A program made the position numbers and the translations under genes. The notes under the pieces are model-generated. The model made no database searches. It saw only the letters and a list, made by a program, of their open reading frames with translations, and was not told the origin of the DNA. Source: Megaleporinus macrocephalus (lineage: Eukaryota > Chordata > Actinopteri > Characiformes > Anostomidae). From it: DNA of 64,000 nucleotides. The stretch is taken from NCBI GenBank assembly GCA_021613375.1, contig CM038711.1, positions 16,113,076 through 16,177,075 on the forward strand, given 5' to 3'. Positions 1 to 11,874 of the stretch are shown here, piece after piece (within the stretch, counting starts at the first letter, position 1; every line of letters begins with the position of its first letter).

Positions 1-2071
1 AATCAAATAATGATGGGATTTAAAATAGGTGATTGTACTTATCATCTGGTACAAAAGTAGCATCCCAGAAATAAATAGATTCAAAGAGGCAAAGGCGCAA
101 GCCTAAGCTGAAAAAATGTGCTTTCTAATCTATCAGATGGCACTGCACTGTAAATCATCATTTATCTATAAGACATGATACTGGATTACTTTGGCAAGCC
201 CTTCAACCAATACAATATGTAGGTAACACACAAATGCCAGTTTAAACCATGTTGTGCCAAAAGGAAGCATGTCTACCGTGTCCAAAAGCTCAGAGGCATC
301 TGAGATAGACAAAATGTGTCTATTTTGGGAAGAAATAGATGTTGTGTGCTCTGGGCCAAAGACGAAAAGTATCATCTAGACTGTGCTCATGCATGTGGGT
401 TATTCAAGAATTGGGGGACAATTTAGGCATCTTTTGAAATACCCTCTTTATTTTACTATTTTCTCTTATGTATTTAAAAAACAGCTAATGAACAATCAGA
501 TAATTTGATTCATTCAGCTCAGGCATCAAAGTTACACTTTTTATTAGATGTTTTATTTTCTGTGTGTTTGGCACAACCCTGATCCAAAAATCATGTTTTC
601 ATTGGGTAATTATTTAATTTCAGATAAGACTTGACTTATATTAATTTAAGCAACCTTCAATTAATTTTCAAATAATTGTTTCCCATCTTTCAATTTGTAC
701 ACCTGTCTCTTTACTAATTTTAGTATTTATTTTCCAATATTTGCTCAAAAACATTATGCACATAGTCATTCAAACCATTGAAAAAAAAGGGAAATACCTA
801 AAACCATGTGAGTTGAGCAAACAATATTTTTTTAATAAAAAGGATGCAGTAATAGGTTTGAAATTAGCATAACAGAGTTGCGCAAGGTAACAGGGTTGAA
901 TGAACACATTACTTCCAACTGTGGATTATGACATAAAGATCCCATGGTGGTAGCAAATGACTTGATAAAGTAATTTCCTTTGTATTGAGTGCACACTGTT
1001 TTTTCTCTTCTTCTGCCAGGTTAAATAGGTTTCGGTACCAGGGTTGCATGGATGTTGTGGGACACAACTTCAGTGCATAATTATTATTTCTAAAAATATG
1101 TTAATGATTAAACAAATGTTCTTATAATTACAGTAGACATAAACAAAATCATGCCAAAACAGGAGATTCACAACATACTTCAACTCTTTGATGTGAAAGT
1201 TTGTAATCAAGATGGTGCTTGAGAGCTATTTGGTATTTAAAATAATATTTTGCATATATATTTTCTACAACTATATTTACATTATGTCTCAGGACAAGTA
1301 TAATTTACCTAAGAAGTACATGTTTAAAAATTTTGTGCATGGATTAATTGAAACTTCATGGGTGGGACAGAAAGAGTCTTCCAATTCTGGAATGATCAGT
1401 ATTTCAACAAAACAATACAAAACCACATTCTGCACACATTACTAAGGAATGGCTGAAAAAGAAGTGATGATGCTGGAAAGGCCTGCCTGCAATCTCGATT
1501 TGTCTCCAGTGCGTGAGGTGCATTTTAATATGCAAATGTAACAATGAATATTTTTGCGAAAAGGATGGAACAAAATTACACCAAAATGCCTGATTGCTTT
1601 GTGTTCTCCGTCCATAAACATCCTTTAAGTGTTGTGAAACAGAATGGCACCAGTACAAAGTGGTAGATGTTTTACTGTCTCAGGTTTTTAAAAATATTTT
1701 TCAAAACATCAAATAATGTGCTGTCATTTTCTGAATAATACAAGTCAAAAATATATAATAAATCACTGTTTAGTTTTAATTTGATCTAACGTTCCATCCC
1801 AAGCTTTTCTCATTTGGGATATAGAATGCTTAAAATATATGTTTAAATTGGACTAAGGCAGCATTTTCAGCTGAATTTGACCTTTTTGTTTTATTTATTA
1901 ATTATATATTGAACACAGCCAGAAATAATGTTTGCCTGATAGATCTATAAAAAAGGTATGTTGCAGAAAAAAGGTTAAAATGTGAAATTATGTAAAAAAA
2001 AAATATATATTGCTCTCATTTTATCTCACATATACTTTTGCTTGATGTATGATCATAACCAAAGTTATGAT
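1..2071. other. AT-rich intergenic flank, no gene seen
   Basis: Low-complexity AT-rich sequence with only short open frames and no recognisable domain. No tRNA, repeat end or exon with convincing splice sites was found. It lies downstream of kcnj1 and ends at the TA dinucleotide flanking the Tc1 element. Confidence 0.6.
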
Positions 2072-2073
2072 TA

Positions 2074-3203
2074 CAGGGGTTGGACAATGAAACTGAAACA
2101 CCTGATTTTAGACCACAATAATTTATTAGCATGGTGTAGGGCCTCCTTTTGCGGCCAATACAGCGTTAATTCATCTTGGGAATGCCATATACAAGTCCTG
2201 CACAGTGGTCAAAGGGATTTTAAGCCATTCTTCTTGCAGGATAGTAGCCAAGTTACTACGTGATGCTGGTGGGGGAAAGCTCTTCCTGACTCGCTCCTCC
2301 AAAACACCCTAAAGTAGCTCAATAATATTTAGATCTGGTGACTGTGAAGGCCATGGGAGATGTTCAACTTCACTTTTCCTTGTAGTGACGCGCCCATCTA
2401 GCACAAGTATTGGGTCAAGGGAATGCCATGATGGCAGCCCAAACCATCACTCATCCACCCCCATGCTTCACTCTGGGCATGCAACAGTCTGGGTGGTACC
2501 ACACCGTAACGTCTCCACACAGTAACTCTCCCGGATGTGGGGAAAACAGTAAAGTTGGACTCATTAGAGAACAATACATGTTTCACATTGTCCACAGCCC
2601 AAGATTTGCGCTCCTTGCACCATTGAAACCGAAGTTTGGCATTGGCACGACTGACCAAAGGTTTGGCTATAGCAGCCCAGCTGTGTATATTGACCCTGTG
2701 GAGCTCCCGACGGACAGTTCTGTTGGAAACAGGAGAGTTGAGGTGCACATTTAATTCTGCCGTAATTTGGGCAGCCAAAGTTTTATGTTTTTTGGATACA
2801 ATCCGGGTTAGCACCCGAACATCCCTTTCAGACAGCTTCCTCTGGCGTCCACAGTTAATCCTGCTTGATGAGGTTCGTCCTTCTTGGTGGTATGCTGACA
2901 TTACCCTGGATACTGTGGCTCCTGATACATCACAAAGACTTGCTGTCTTGGTCACAGATGCGCCAGGAAAACGTGCACCAACAATATGTCCTCTTTTGAA
3001 CTCTGGTATGTCACCCATAATGTTGTGTGCATTGCAATATTTTGAGCAAAACTGTGTCTTACCCTGCTAATTGAACCTTCACACTCTGCTCTTACTGGTG
3101 CAATGTGCAATTAATGAAGATTGGACGCCAGACTGGTCCAATTTAGCCATGAAACCTCTCACACTAAAATGACAGGTGTTTCAGTTTCATTGTCCAACCC
3201 CAG
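2074..3203 (-). mobile_element. Tc1-like DNA transposon, degenerate copy
   Basis: A Tc1/mariner-superfamily element bounded by inverted ends: GGGGTTGGACAATGAAACTG near 2076 and its complement ending near 3201. It is flanked by TA on both sides (2072-2073 and 3204-3205), the target duplication expected of the family. At about 1.13 kb it is shorter than usual, because the part of the transposase carrying the second catalytic Asp is gone. The transposase reads on the minus strand. It inserted between unrelated AT-rich sequences about 1.4 kb downstream of the kcnj1 stop. Frame breaks and a lost catalytic residue make it immobile by itself. Confidence 0.9.
2320..3018 (-). pseudogene. Tc1 transposase pseudogene
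   Basis: The open part (about 206 codons, starting MGDIPEFKRG) holds the N-terminal helix-turn-helix DNA-binding region and the start of the DDE domain. The usual first catalytic motif is (F/S)-D-E-S; here it reads S-N-E-S, so the first Asp is Asn. The frame then breaks near 2400-2470. Beyond it, in another frame, the stretch EHLPWPSQSPDLNIIE (about 2320-2370) is still readable, showing the third-acid region. The segment with the second Asp is missing. Normal length is about 340 residues. The full copy must have been lost long ago. Confidence 0.85.
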
Positions 3204-3205
3204 TA

Positions 3206-4667
3206 TTTCATTGTATATTAGAAATACCAAATAATTTAAAGAAAAACACAAAGTTTGCATATTTTTATTAATTTATTTTTTTGGTAATAACAGTGATGTT
3301 TCCAAAAAACATAATATGCTCATACAGCTTGTTTTCTTACATTGCACATTCTTAACTTGCCTTACAATCCACATACTACATACATGATCTGAAATTAATA
3401 ATGTTAAAGGCAAAGTTAGGTATCGTCATGTGTTCATTCTGCAATTAAATATATTTTCTTGATTAATTAGATTCCATATTCGTTTGGAAAGGGCATGCAC
3501 TTCTGTAAAGATTATGAGTGTTTTTCCTCTGCACAGTCCTTCTAAAGCCAAACTTCTGTTGAAATTAGCTCTGAAACTATTAAATCACTGTGAAATTTTG
3601 AGAGGCCTTTGGGTATTTTAATGACATGAGGAGGGTGTCTATACAACCAGGGTAGTATAAGGAATGCCCAATCTCACTCTAATAAGATCAGAAATCAGAA
3701 GTATTAAAGGTATTACCAATGCTGTTAAGCCTGTTTTCCCAAAGATAATCAAATTGCTCAGTATAAACTACATGTGTAATCATGTGGCCCCTTATAAGGC
3801 CCAAAAAAATAATAATTGAGTGAAATTATTGAGTTATACTATGATAGCACATAAGAGCTAATTTGTTTTAGACCTTGAGAGGCAATTAACTGTACCTGTA
3901 TAATCTGCATCATCCATACCTACTATTTAAGCAGTAATCATAAGCAATAAATCCAAGTTAATTCCATTTGACACAGTTTTGACAAAGAAAAAATGTCAAT
4001 CCTGGTTATATCTGAAACCAAGTCCATGTATACGAATCATGAACAAGGAACTTAAGTACTACTATACAAATTGCTTCCTAGGACATAAAGCATGCATATG
4101 GTTTGATTAGAATGAACAGTACAGCATAATTTGTGTAGAATATTTTCTTCTGTGATGATCTGTTGATGGTTTGAAAAAATCTTTGCTGACACTGACTTTA
4201 GTTTTAAATATATAAGTTCATTATACAAAGAAAGTACAGCATCATATCTGACATCTTCCGACGTCCAGTCTTCTGATGTCAGATAGAGGCTTCTGGCCTG
4301 TATGTGAAGTTTCTCTGACGTCTCTGCATTCAGTGTCGTGTTTAAATACATATCATTTCAGCCAAATGCTACGGACATACTTTCCCATATGTATATATTA
4401 ACCCCTCTGTGCTCTCTACTTCACATACACATCCCTTAGAAGGAAACATACTTCATTTGCATAACCCTGCTTCCAAAAAATCTGTCCACATATTGTGAAA
4501 TATATCAGACATTGAAAACACTCCTCTGTGTATGTACTGCATACTGCAGCTGCACAACAAGAAAGAAAGAAAGAAATAAAGCCATAAAATGGAACAGGAT
4601 GTTTGAATTAATTTTCTGGATCTTGGTGAAGAACATCCCTTAGTGTATCTGATGCTAAATCCACACT
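3206..4667. other. kcnj1 3' flank, possible 3' UTR
   Basis: No gene seen. On the minus strand this is downstream of the kcnj1 stop, so part of it is presumably 3' UTR. Minus-strand AATAAA hexamers occur near 3264-3269 and 3272-3277, about 1.4 kb past the stop. Whether they are used cannot be told from sequence. Confidence 0.4.
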
Positions 4668-5792
4668 TTACATTTTTGTTGGGCAACTGACAGGGTCAGC
4701 AATGTTAATGACCTCGAAACTTTGATTGTTAATGTCTTTTGTGGAAAGTTGCTCATGACATTTCTCATTGTTAAAGCCTTTAGCACACATGGCAGTTGGT
4801 ATCGGCTCTACTTTAGCAAAATTGGAAAAGTCTACACGATACTTTCCCTCATTGCTGCGGGAGATAATGGGGAGGAACTTGTAGCCCCACATGATCTCCT
4901 GAGGAATATAAGAAGTTCTGACTTGGCAGGAGGAGCTAGTGGATTCATTTGTGCCATCCAGAAACACCACCAGCTCAAACTCTTGCTGGTACAGAGTGTC
5001 CACTGCCATCTCAAAGAATGGACTTGTTTTGTCAATCACATGACAAAGGGTCAAAGGGCAGACAAAGAACAGGCTGTCTTTTCCAGCTTCCACCATGAAA
5101 TCAACATTGACCTGGTCCAGGATTGTGGTCTCACCTTCATTACTGACTTTTGTTCGAAGCAGCTTTCCAAAGATCTGGCTGCCTATCATCAAAGATTTGC
5201 GTAAATTGGCCACTCGGATCTGCAAGCAGAGCGCGTCCTTGTTTGGACAGATGACGGCCATCTCACTAAATCTGATGGTCTTGACTCTTTTCTTGGGAAG
5301 AGCAATTTTGGTCATGACCACTCCACACCAGAAGCAGTTAATAATGGCACCAACAAGGGTCTGGATGATGAGAAGAGCAATAGCACCAGTGCAGTATGGG
5401 GTAATGTCTCGTCCACCATAGCCCACAGTCGTCTGAGTTTCCAGGGAGAAAAGGAAAGCAGTGGTCAAACCTCTGAGATTAAGTACACATGGTTTGTGGT
5501 CTTTTGGTGGATTTTGCCATGCCAGGTCCCCATTGTTACGGCAAATCCAGTACCAGAGGAGTCCGAAAATAAACCAGCTGAGAGTGAAGGAAGCCACAAA
5601 AAAGAGGATAACAAAGCGCCAGCGAATCTCCACAAAGGTGGTCCAGAAGTCTAAAATATATGCATGGAAGTTTTTGTACTTCACATTGCCATATTCGATG
5701 TTGCAGTGGCCATCTTTGGTCACTAAACGATTTCGGCAAAGCCTACGCTTGTTCAAGAAGTTTCTGAGCAGCTGTCTCATGGAGCACATCAT
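4668..5792 (-). CDS. kcnj1: Inward-rectifier K+ channel, ROMK/Kir1.1 type
   Basis: A 374-residue two-membrane-segment potassium channel, expected in the apical membrane of kidney tubule or gill/skin ionocyte cells. It matches ROMK from residue 23 (RLVTKDGHCNIEYGNV) to the last residues TKM, a PDZ-binding end as in mammals. Visible parts are: slide helix and TM1 about 50-82; pore helix with selectivity filter T-V-G-Y-G at 122-126; TM2 about 135-160 with Asn152 at the weak-rectification position; PKKRVKT (166-172) for PIP2; and the cytoplasmic beta domain to about 330. Translation starts at ATG 5792-5790; an in-frame TTG two codons earlier is not a credible start. A splice acceptor (pyrimidine tract then CAG) at 5816-5818 precedes the exon, so the 5' UTR is on a separate upstream exon. 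Oddities: Val61 replaces the pH-gate Lys80 of ROMK, the filter is followed by G-G-R rather than G-F-R, and the extracellular N-glycosylation sequon is absent (PKDHKPC). Fish often carry several kcnj1 copies; which one this is cannot be decided here. Confidence 0.93.
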   Translation of the reverse strand: MMCSMRQLLRNFLNKRRLCRNRLVTKDGHCNIEYGNVKYKNFHAYILDFWTTFVEIRWRFVILFFVASFTLSWFIFGLLWYWICRNNGDLAWQNPPKDHKPCVLNLRGLTTAFLFSLETQTTVGYGGRDITPYCTGAIALLIIQTLVGAIINCFWCGVVMTKIALPKKRVKTIRFSEMAVICPNKDALCLQIRVANLRKSLMIGSQIFGKLLRTKVSNEGETTILDQVNVDFMVEAGKDSLFFVCPLTLCHVIDKTSPFFEMAVDTLYQQEFELVVFLDGTNESTSSSCQVRTSYIPQEIMWGYKFLPIISRSNEGKYRVDFSNFAKVEPIPTAMCAKGFNNEKCHEQLSTKDINNQSFEVINIADPVSCPTKM

Positions 5793-5815
5793 TTTCAAAA
5801 TACAGGAAGCTCGGT

Positions 5816-8800
5816 CTGGGGAGAAAATATAGACAAGGGTTCATATATTATACCCAAAAAACAGTTACTATATTTTACAACCGAGTGTCTTTTATTTATT
5901 AAACTAAGAAAATAAGCTTTTGGGTTCATTTAAACTAAAGAAGAAATTTGGACATAATTCATGCAAAAAATTAAAAATGTAAAAAAAAACCATTAAGGAA
6001 TTTCACCATGTTTCCTTTACATGTGTATATATGATTAAGATCCCTTATTCAGATGATTTCTAGAAACATTCATTGAATAAGACAAATAAACATGCTTAAC
6101 CTTTATCTGAGAGTGTGAATTTATTGTGGTTTTCAAAAGTATGTTTATTGTAGTCTGTGTAATGTCTGGAACAACATTGTGTTTTGTTTGAATAGGTTTA
6201 CAGAATGATCTCAAATTACTTGAGTATCCTTGAAATTTCAGGACTGACAGTGGTGGGTGCATAAGGAACAAACAGGCTACATTTTTATTACTCCTCCTCA
6301 ACCACTATTACCCTATTGGGGGTAAATAAACATTAAAAAGCCAAAATATAAGGCTTCCAAGTGCACAGTTTTAGGTGTTAGGTACATTGTGTGTTTCATT
6401 GTGTTTGACCCCTGAGAACATTCTGCTTACAATGCCGATCTGTCCATTGTAGGCAGAATTTTCTCAGTGTTCAGAAACAATGAAGGCTGTTTCTCTCTGT
6501 GTTTAAATCACATAATAAAGATGTTGAAACCAAATCCATTCTAAAGGCTACTTGACATCTAAAGAAGCAAAAGTGCTTTAACTGCTTTAACAAAAGAAGT
6601 GTTTTCTAGTTCTGAGTTCTGACATGTCTAAAAAAATGATTACTAAACAGCTTGTTTGCATACATGTTACATATGTTAAAAGAAAGTTTATAAGAGAATT
6701 TTATATATGATAATATATGTCATATATTTCAAACATGTATATCAGATTTCTGATTTGTCCACACTTGCAACATGTTAACACTCCAGGCAATTTTATTGTT
6801 CATGCCACCCATCGTAAATAATACAACCACCGCTTCATTTGTTACATCTGTCTACAGTATTCTCTAGACTAAGGTTTTTTGGTTTAAAAAGCAAAACAAA
6901 AAAGTTTTCCTGAGGGTGGGAGAATCTTAGGGTGAATTTTGGGGTAGAGGATTTTTGAAAATCTCTGTTTTAGCTGATGATTGCACAAAGAAGCCACATA
7001 ACGGACATCACTGCTGGAAACGTATTGTCTAATTGCAACTGTATAAAAATAGCAACTGTATTAAAACTGTTATTACAATAGAGAGAATTAAATACTAAAT
7101 TGAACAGAATTGCCTCTTCCTCAGATGAAGAGGACAATAGAAGCTAAAGTTAACAAGATTAACCTTAAGGCTACCTGGCTATCTAGACACCTTATTTCAG
7201 TCTGGACTCTTTTCTCTAGCTGAAAGAAACCACTTGTCACTGAGTGAAGATTACAAGCTGAGAATTTTCTGACAATTATGTTCAACAACCAAGGTGAATT
7301 ACACTAATTATCTCATTATACCATTAGATCATTTGACTTGTTGTATGTCTCTTAAAATAAGCAAAATTATCTGCCAATATAGTGGAAATGTGGCTTACTA
7401 ACTTCAATTTAAACAAGTATAAATTATTAGAAATAAGAAAAATAATAGTTATAATACACTTAGAATAATCTTAAAATAAGAAATATAAGATATAGACACC
7501 TAATATAGGAATTTTACATGGCAAGACCTTTTTGAAGCGAGTGTGTGATGTACCTTTGTAATGTACACAGAGTATTGTAATAGGAGTAGGTACATTTTCC
7601 CAAATACACCACACCAAACTAAGAAGAACAGAAAAACATTTCTACAAACAAATACAATGGTTGTACTGTAAACGCATCATTGAGTGGTCTACTCGTTTCA
7701 GTGTGTTACAACAAATTCTTTAAGAAATTCTTTTAGGCCAAACTTTGACATCAAACATATGTTGTAATAATGCCAGATGCTGTTTTAGGTATCCTCTTGC
7801 ATTGATCTAGCATAACAAGTTTTAGACTAAATTTAGCTACCCACCTGCAGGAGAAGCTATTCTGTGGATTTCCAGATGTGCGGTTGTTGCTGGTTACTGG
7901 TAAAGTGCAGTCACTTGTGCTCTGCTGGTCTTTCTTCTTTACTTTCTCCCTGTCTCTTTCTCTTTTCCTCTCTCTCTGTTGTTGCCTCGTTTTTAACAAA
8001 TTGTAAGCAAAATAAAACCCCAAAGAAAATGTACAATCTAGCGCATATTACTCACGTTACTGATGACAAAATAATCTCTCTCTTTAGCCCTTTTCAACTA
8101 TGTATTTCCAGCACCTTTGTTTTCTAGGTTAGGGACAGCCCTGCCTTGTCCAGATACCCTCCTACTTATAAGACTGGACTGAATGTTTGTACTGTTTACT
8201 GTAAATAAAAATCAATAGGGATATCATTGCACCTGACATGCTTAAACAGCAATGCAATTACATAATATTTAAATGCTCTGAATTCTGCATACAGTAAACC
8301 CCCAAAAATCTAACTTAATGCTCGTGGAATAATTAAGAACAACATGTACACATCTTGTTGCTGATACATTCAATATTGCTGAATCACAGTTATTATGTTT
8401 TTTAAGTATGTCTAGTTAAAATCAAAACTGTTCTGTACTAGGAGAGTTGTACAGTTTAAGTACATATCAGTAAAAGATGTGTCATCGTGTTAAACAACTA
8501 TTTTTCCAACTTAAAGCAAATGCTGCAAGTAAAAAAAGAATGCAAAGCAAGGACTATTTAGTGGGGAAACAGAAAAACAAATTAGTAACATTAGTGTATT
8601 GATGAGATTTTCTGTCCTGCACATGATGCAATTTACTTTTGTGAGACTGGTCAAGGTGACCCAAGAAGACCTATTGTATCTGTGGTGTCACTTCCCAATA
8701 CACCAGCAATGCAGCATGCATAATCAAATCACCTCTGTGTTTACCATAGACACATCCCACTGGTGTTGGTAATTAAGAGATATGAGGTATGAGGGTCTAG

Positions 8801-10289
8801 AACAGCTGACAGGTGATGGGGCATGAAAGAACCTGAATTCATGCCAATGCTTACATTTTAGAGCCCAAAGCACTCATCTATGGATCAATCAATGCAGCAA
8901 ATGTAATAAATAAATAAATACATCAATAAAAAAGTAAATAAAAAGTCAATCTAATAGTTTTGTCATTCTAAGAACTGTGGATTATGTGTACCAGCAAGAG
9001 GGGAAAAGGAAAATCAGTAAGCAACTTCAGTCTGCATGTTTATTGGAATTCACGCTTGTCATCCCTAATATACAGCTTCTGATGTGAGCTGAAGAAAGTT
9101 GTTCTAAGTTATTCAGCACATGAGCTGGTTAGATATCCAAGTGTCTGAGCGTATGAGCAGACATATCACGTACAGCTAATTAGTAGGTCAATGTTGGCAC
9201 GAGTGACACCACTAGTGAAATGCTGGTGCTGATAGACCATCACCACCTGAAGTGCTCACCATTTAAACAGCATTTAAAAGAATTTCTAGGGAAATATTAG
9301 CTTAACAGCAATGTATGTACGCTTTAATACACAGGGACTGGATTTTCTCAAAAAATTAAAGATTACATATTCCAAATGAATAATTTGTTGTTTGCCAACT
9401 CTTAAACTGGTTCATTAATGATTAATCATGTTTCGAGTCACTGACACCAGGGAGCGGGCTACTTACCACCTGCAACCTCTGTAACAGCCCCATTAACAGG
9501 TTCTCATGACTCAAATGAAAAGATTTATGAGGTTGTATTATGTGTAGAACTGCTCACCCTGAAAAGAGTCATGGTTTCGATTGTTGTCTAGATCAAGTAG
9601 CACATCTAAAAAAGGGCTTCTTATGAATGAAAGGAGAGGCCAATAAGAAATCATCCCACTTCGTAACTGGACACTGCTTGTGCTCTCTGCATACAGACCT
9701 CCAAAAACAATGGCTTTAAGGAGCAGCAGTTTAGTGGGTTTGGTGCTATCAAATGTCGTTTTGCAACAAGGTAATGCAAGATGGGGATCAAGTACATCAT
9801 GTGCAAAAGGCGATGAGAGCCAAGTGAAACCTTTTCTTTATTTTCCCCACAGGTTGAGTAAGACTATGTCTCCTATTACACAATATAGACTTCTTTTTTC
9901 AAAACAGGTGTTGCTTTGTCACCCACAGAAAAGTAGGTAAAACTGTTGCTGCTTCTGTGAAAAAGAACACAGTATATTAGATGCAGTACCTGTTGCAACC
10001 AGACTGTTCAGAGAGACCTGCAATTAGGTGACTAATTAGTTACATGGACCAGGTTGCTATAGAAATTTAACAGAACTAGTGCATTGAATGAGATGCTTTT
10101 GTGGGGCTACAGGGCATTATTCTTGAGCAAATAAATAAAATAGCTTATGAGTATTTTGAAAATAAATACTTATATATTTTGTAAGTAGTAAAACAGTTTT
10201 TTAAACTGCATCTGGCCAAAAATAATAGTAAAAGAATTTATCACTAAAATTAAAGTCAGCACATCTTTGCTTTGCTTTTGTTTTTAAAC
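5816..10289. other. Intergenic, upstream of kcnj1; no gene seen
   Basis: AT-rich sequence immediately 5' of the kcnj1 coding exon. The untranslated first exon and promoter of kcnj1 should lie in or beyond this stretch, but I could not identify them. Short open frames (for example at 7751-8127 and 9680-9940) lack conserved motifs and look random. Confidence 0.5.
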
Positions 10290-10432
10290 ACCTCAGTGTC
10301 ACTGCTGAACTCAGAATAGTCCATCAACCAGCAACATCCAGCAAACAGTCTCCTGTGGGCAGCATCCTGTGACCACTTATGAAGGAACAGAGGATGACCA
10401 ATACAAACTGTGCAGCAAGAGATGAGCTATAG

Positions 10433-11549
10433 CAGGGGTCCCCAATTAATTTTTTTAAGGGCCGCATTTAGCCAACACCAGAAACGCAAGGGCCAGCGCA
10501 TTAGTCGCATAATATTTTATAAGGCAGGTTGTACATTAATTATTTCTTTGTTGGTGTAGTGCAAGTCATTAATTAGGTATGTCAACTGCAGCTGCATGAT
10601 TTTAATCACCATTCAATAAAAGAAGTGTTCTCTATTGTGGAGATGCGAAGACACTGATCTAGGTGTGCACTGGAGAGTCAGTTTCTGTCCCGGCTGTTGA
10701 TAATGTTCATTGAAGAAAATTATGTCTCACTGATATAGGTGGATGGAAATACTGTGAGTAGCAGTAGGGGCAGCAAACAAAGCAGCTCCTCTCGAAAAAC
10801 TTTCTCATCAAAAAATTGCACGAACACTGGCACCTGCTCTATGTCCGTCCTATCAAAGACGTGTCAATAGGAAACGACATAAAGTCCATTTTCTTCAGAC
10901 GAGAGAGCAGGACACACAAACAGTCCTCCGCTAAAACCTCCTCTCTTCTCACTGCAGTATTATCCGATAACGGTACTCGATTGAACATGTCTACGACAGT
11001 TTTCTTAGTTTTTCGTCGTGGCTCAAAACTTCTTCCACCTTATGAATCGCACACGTCTTCCGTAAAAGGTTGTTTAGTTTTTGCTGACTTCCACGATACG
11101 CGCAGAGCTGCCGTTGTTGTGTTTTCTTGCGCAGATGTTGTCTCATGGATGGTAGTAACAGAATGGTTGTAGGCAGCAATCAAACTTGCAATCTTTTGTC
11201 TTCGATTTTGCTGGAAAGTTGTCATTGAAATGGCCGTGGCGTGTTTTGAAGTGCCGCTTTATGTTAGCCACCTTGCATACGGTTACAGCTCGAGAGCATA
11301 AGCAAACTGGCTCGTTACTCGTCGGTCCAGACGGAACTGAACTGTCTATTTTTGTTATCAGCTGGCCGTGTTTTTGTGCAAGCAGGACTTTCCTATGCTG
11401 TGTTCTACAGAGAGAGCTCGTCAACCGTTGGCTATACTGCTCTGCTCTCGTATTTTAGTCCTACGCAAACATAGGTGTTTGGCGGCGGGCCAACAGTTTG
11501 AGCCTTCCGGGCCGAATTAAGCCCGCAGGCCGCCTATTGGGAAACACTG
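10433..11549 (-). mobile_element. hAT-superfamily DNA transposon, degenerate
   Basis: The ends are CAGGGGTCCCCAAT (left) and, on the other strand, CAGTGTTTCCCAAT (right). An exact 8-bp target duplication AGCTATAG sits at 10425-10432 and 11550-11557, diagnostic of hAT. At 1117 bp it is far shorter than an autonomous copy. Minus-strand frames carry remains of a zinc-finger hAT transposase. It is richer in CpG than its surroundings, especially 11030-11540. Confidence 0.88.
10991..11424 (-). pseudogene. hAT transposase remnant (BED-type finger)
   Basis: In one minus frame (11143-11424) a finger-like stretch is visible: Cys residues around PVCLCSRAVTVCK followed by NIKRHFKTRH. In an adjacent frame (11040-11225) come FQQNRRQKIASL and ALRVSWKSAKTKQPFTED, typical of the region after the finger in Charlie/ZBED-like hAT transposases. 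At least one frameshift separates the two, and the catalytic RNase H-like domain is absent. Confidence 0.75.
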
Positions 11550-11874
11550 AGCTATAGTCTCTGACTTTACAGCTACAAGGTGGACGAGCAAGGTAGGTGT
11601 GTCTGATAGAGTGAACAGTGAGTTTAAAAACTCCAGCAGCACTGCTGTGCTACAACACACACCACCACCATGTCAGTGTCACTGCAGTGCTAAAAATGAG
11701 CCACCACCCAATAATATCTGCTCTGTGGTGGTAAGTACAAAGTATGCATAAAAACAGATGGACTACAGTCTGTAAGTGTAGAACTAGAAAGGGCACCTGT
11801 ATTGTAAATGGAGCTGATAAAATGGACAATGGGTGTAGACACAAGGTGGTTTTAATGTTATGGCTGATCGGTGT

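Larger units (their letters stand above)
10290..11874 (+). repeat. Dispersed TIR-type repeat, split by a hAT insertion
   Basis: Two blocks, 10290-10432 and 11558-11874, read as one continuous old repeat once the hAT element between them is removed. The right end runs GGTTTTAATGTTATGGCTGATCGG into TATATA. The middle has the phrase CACCACCATGTCAGTGTCACTGCAG. A further fragment in the opposite orientation is at 18271-18420. I recall this repeat as common in otophysan fish genomes but cannot name its family; it has no coding capacity here. Confidence 0.65.

Noticed and set aside
4668..5792. Assignment to kcnj15 (Kir4.2), which neighbours APP on human chromosome 21
   Set aside because: The residues around RVANLRKSL, EGETTILDQVN and the TKM end follow KCNJ1, and the neighbouring gene is aplp2, not app.
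5793..5798. Translation of kcnj1 from a codon two positions upstream of the first ATG
   Set aside because: That codon is TTG, not ATG. The first ATG (5792-5790) lies just inside the exon after the acceptor and is the credible start.
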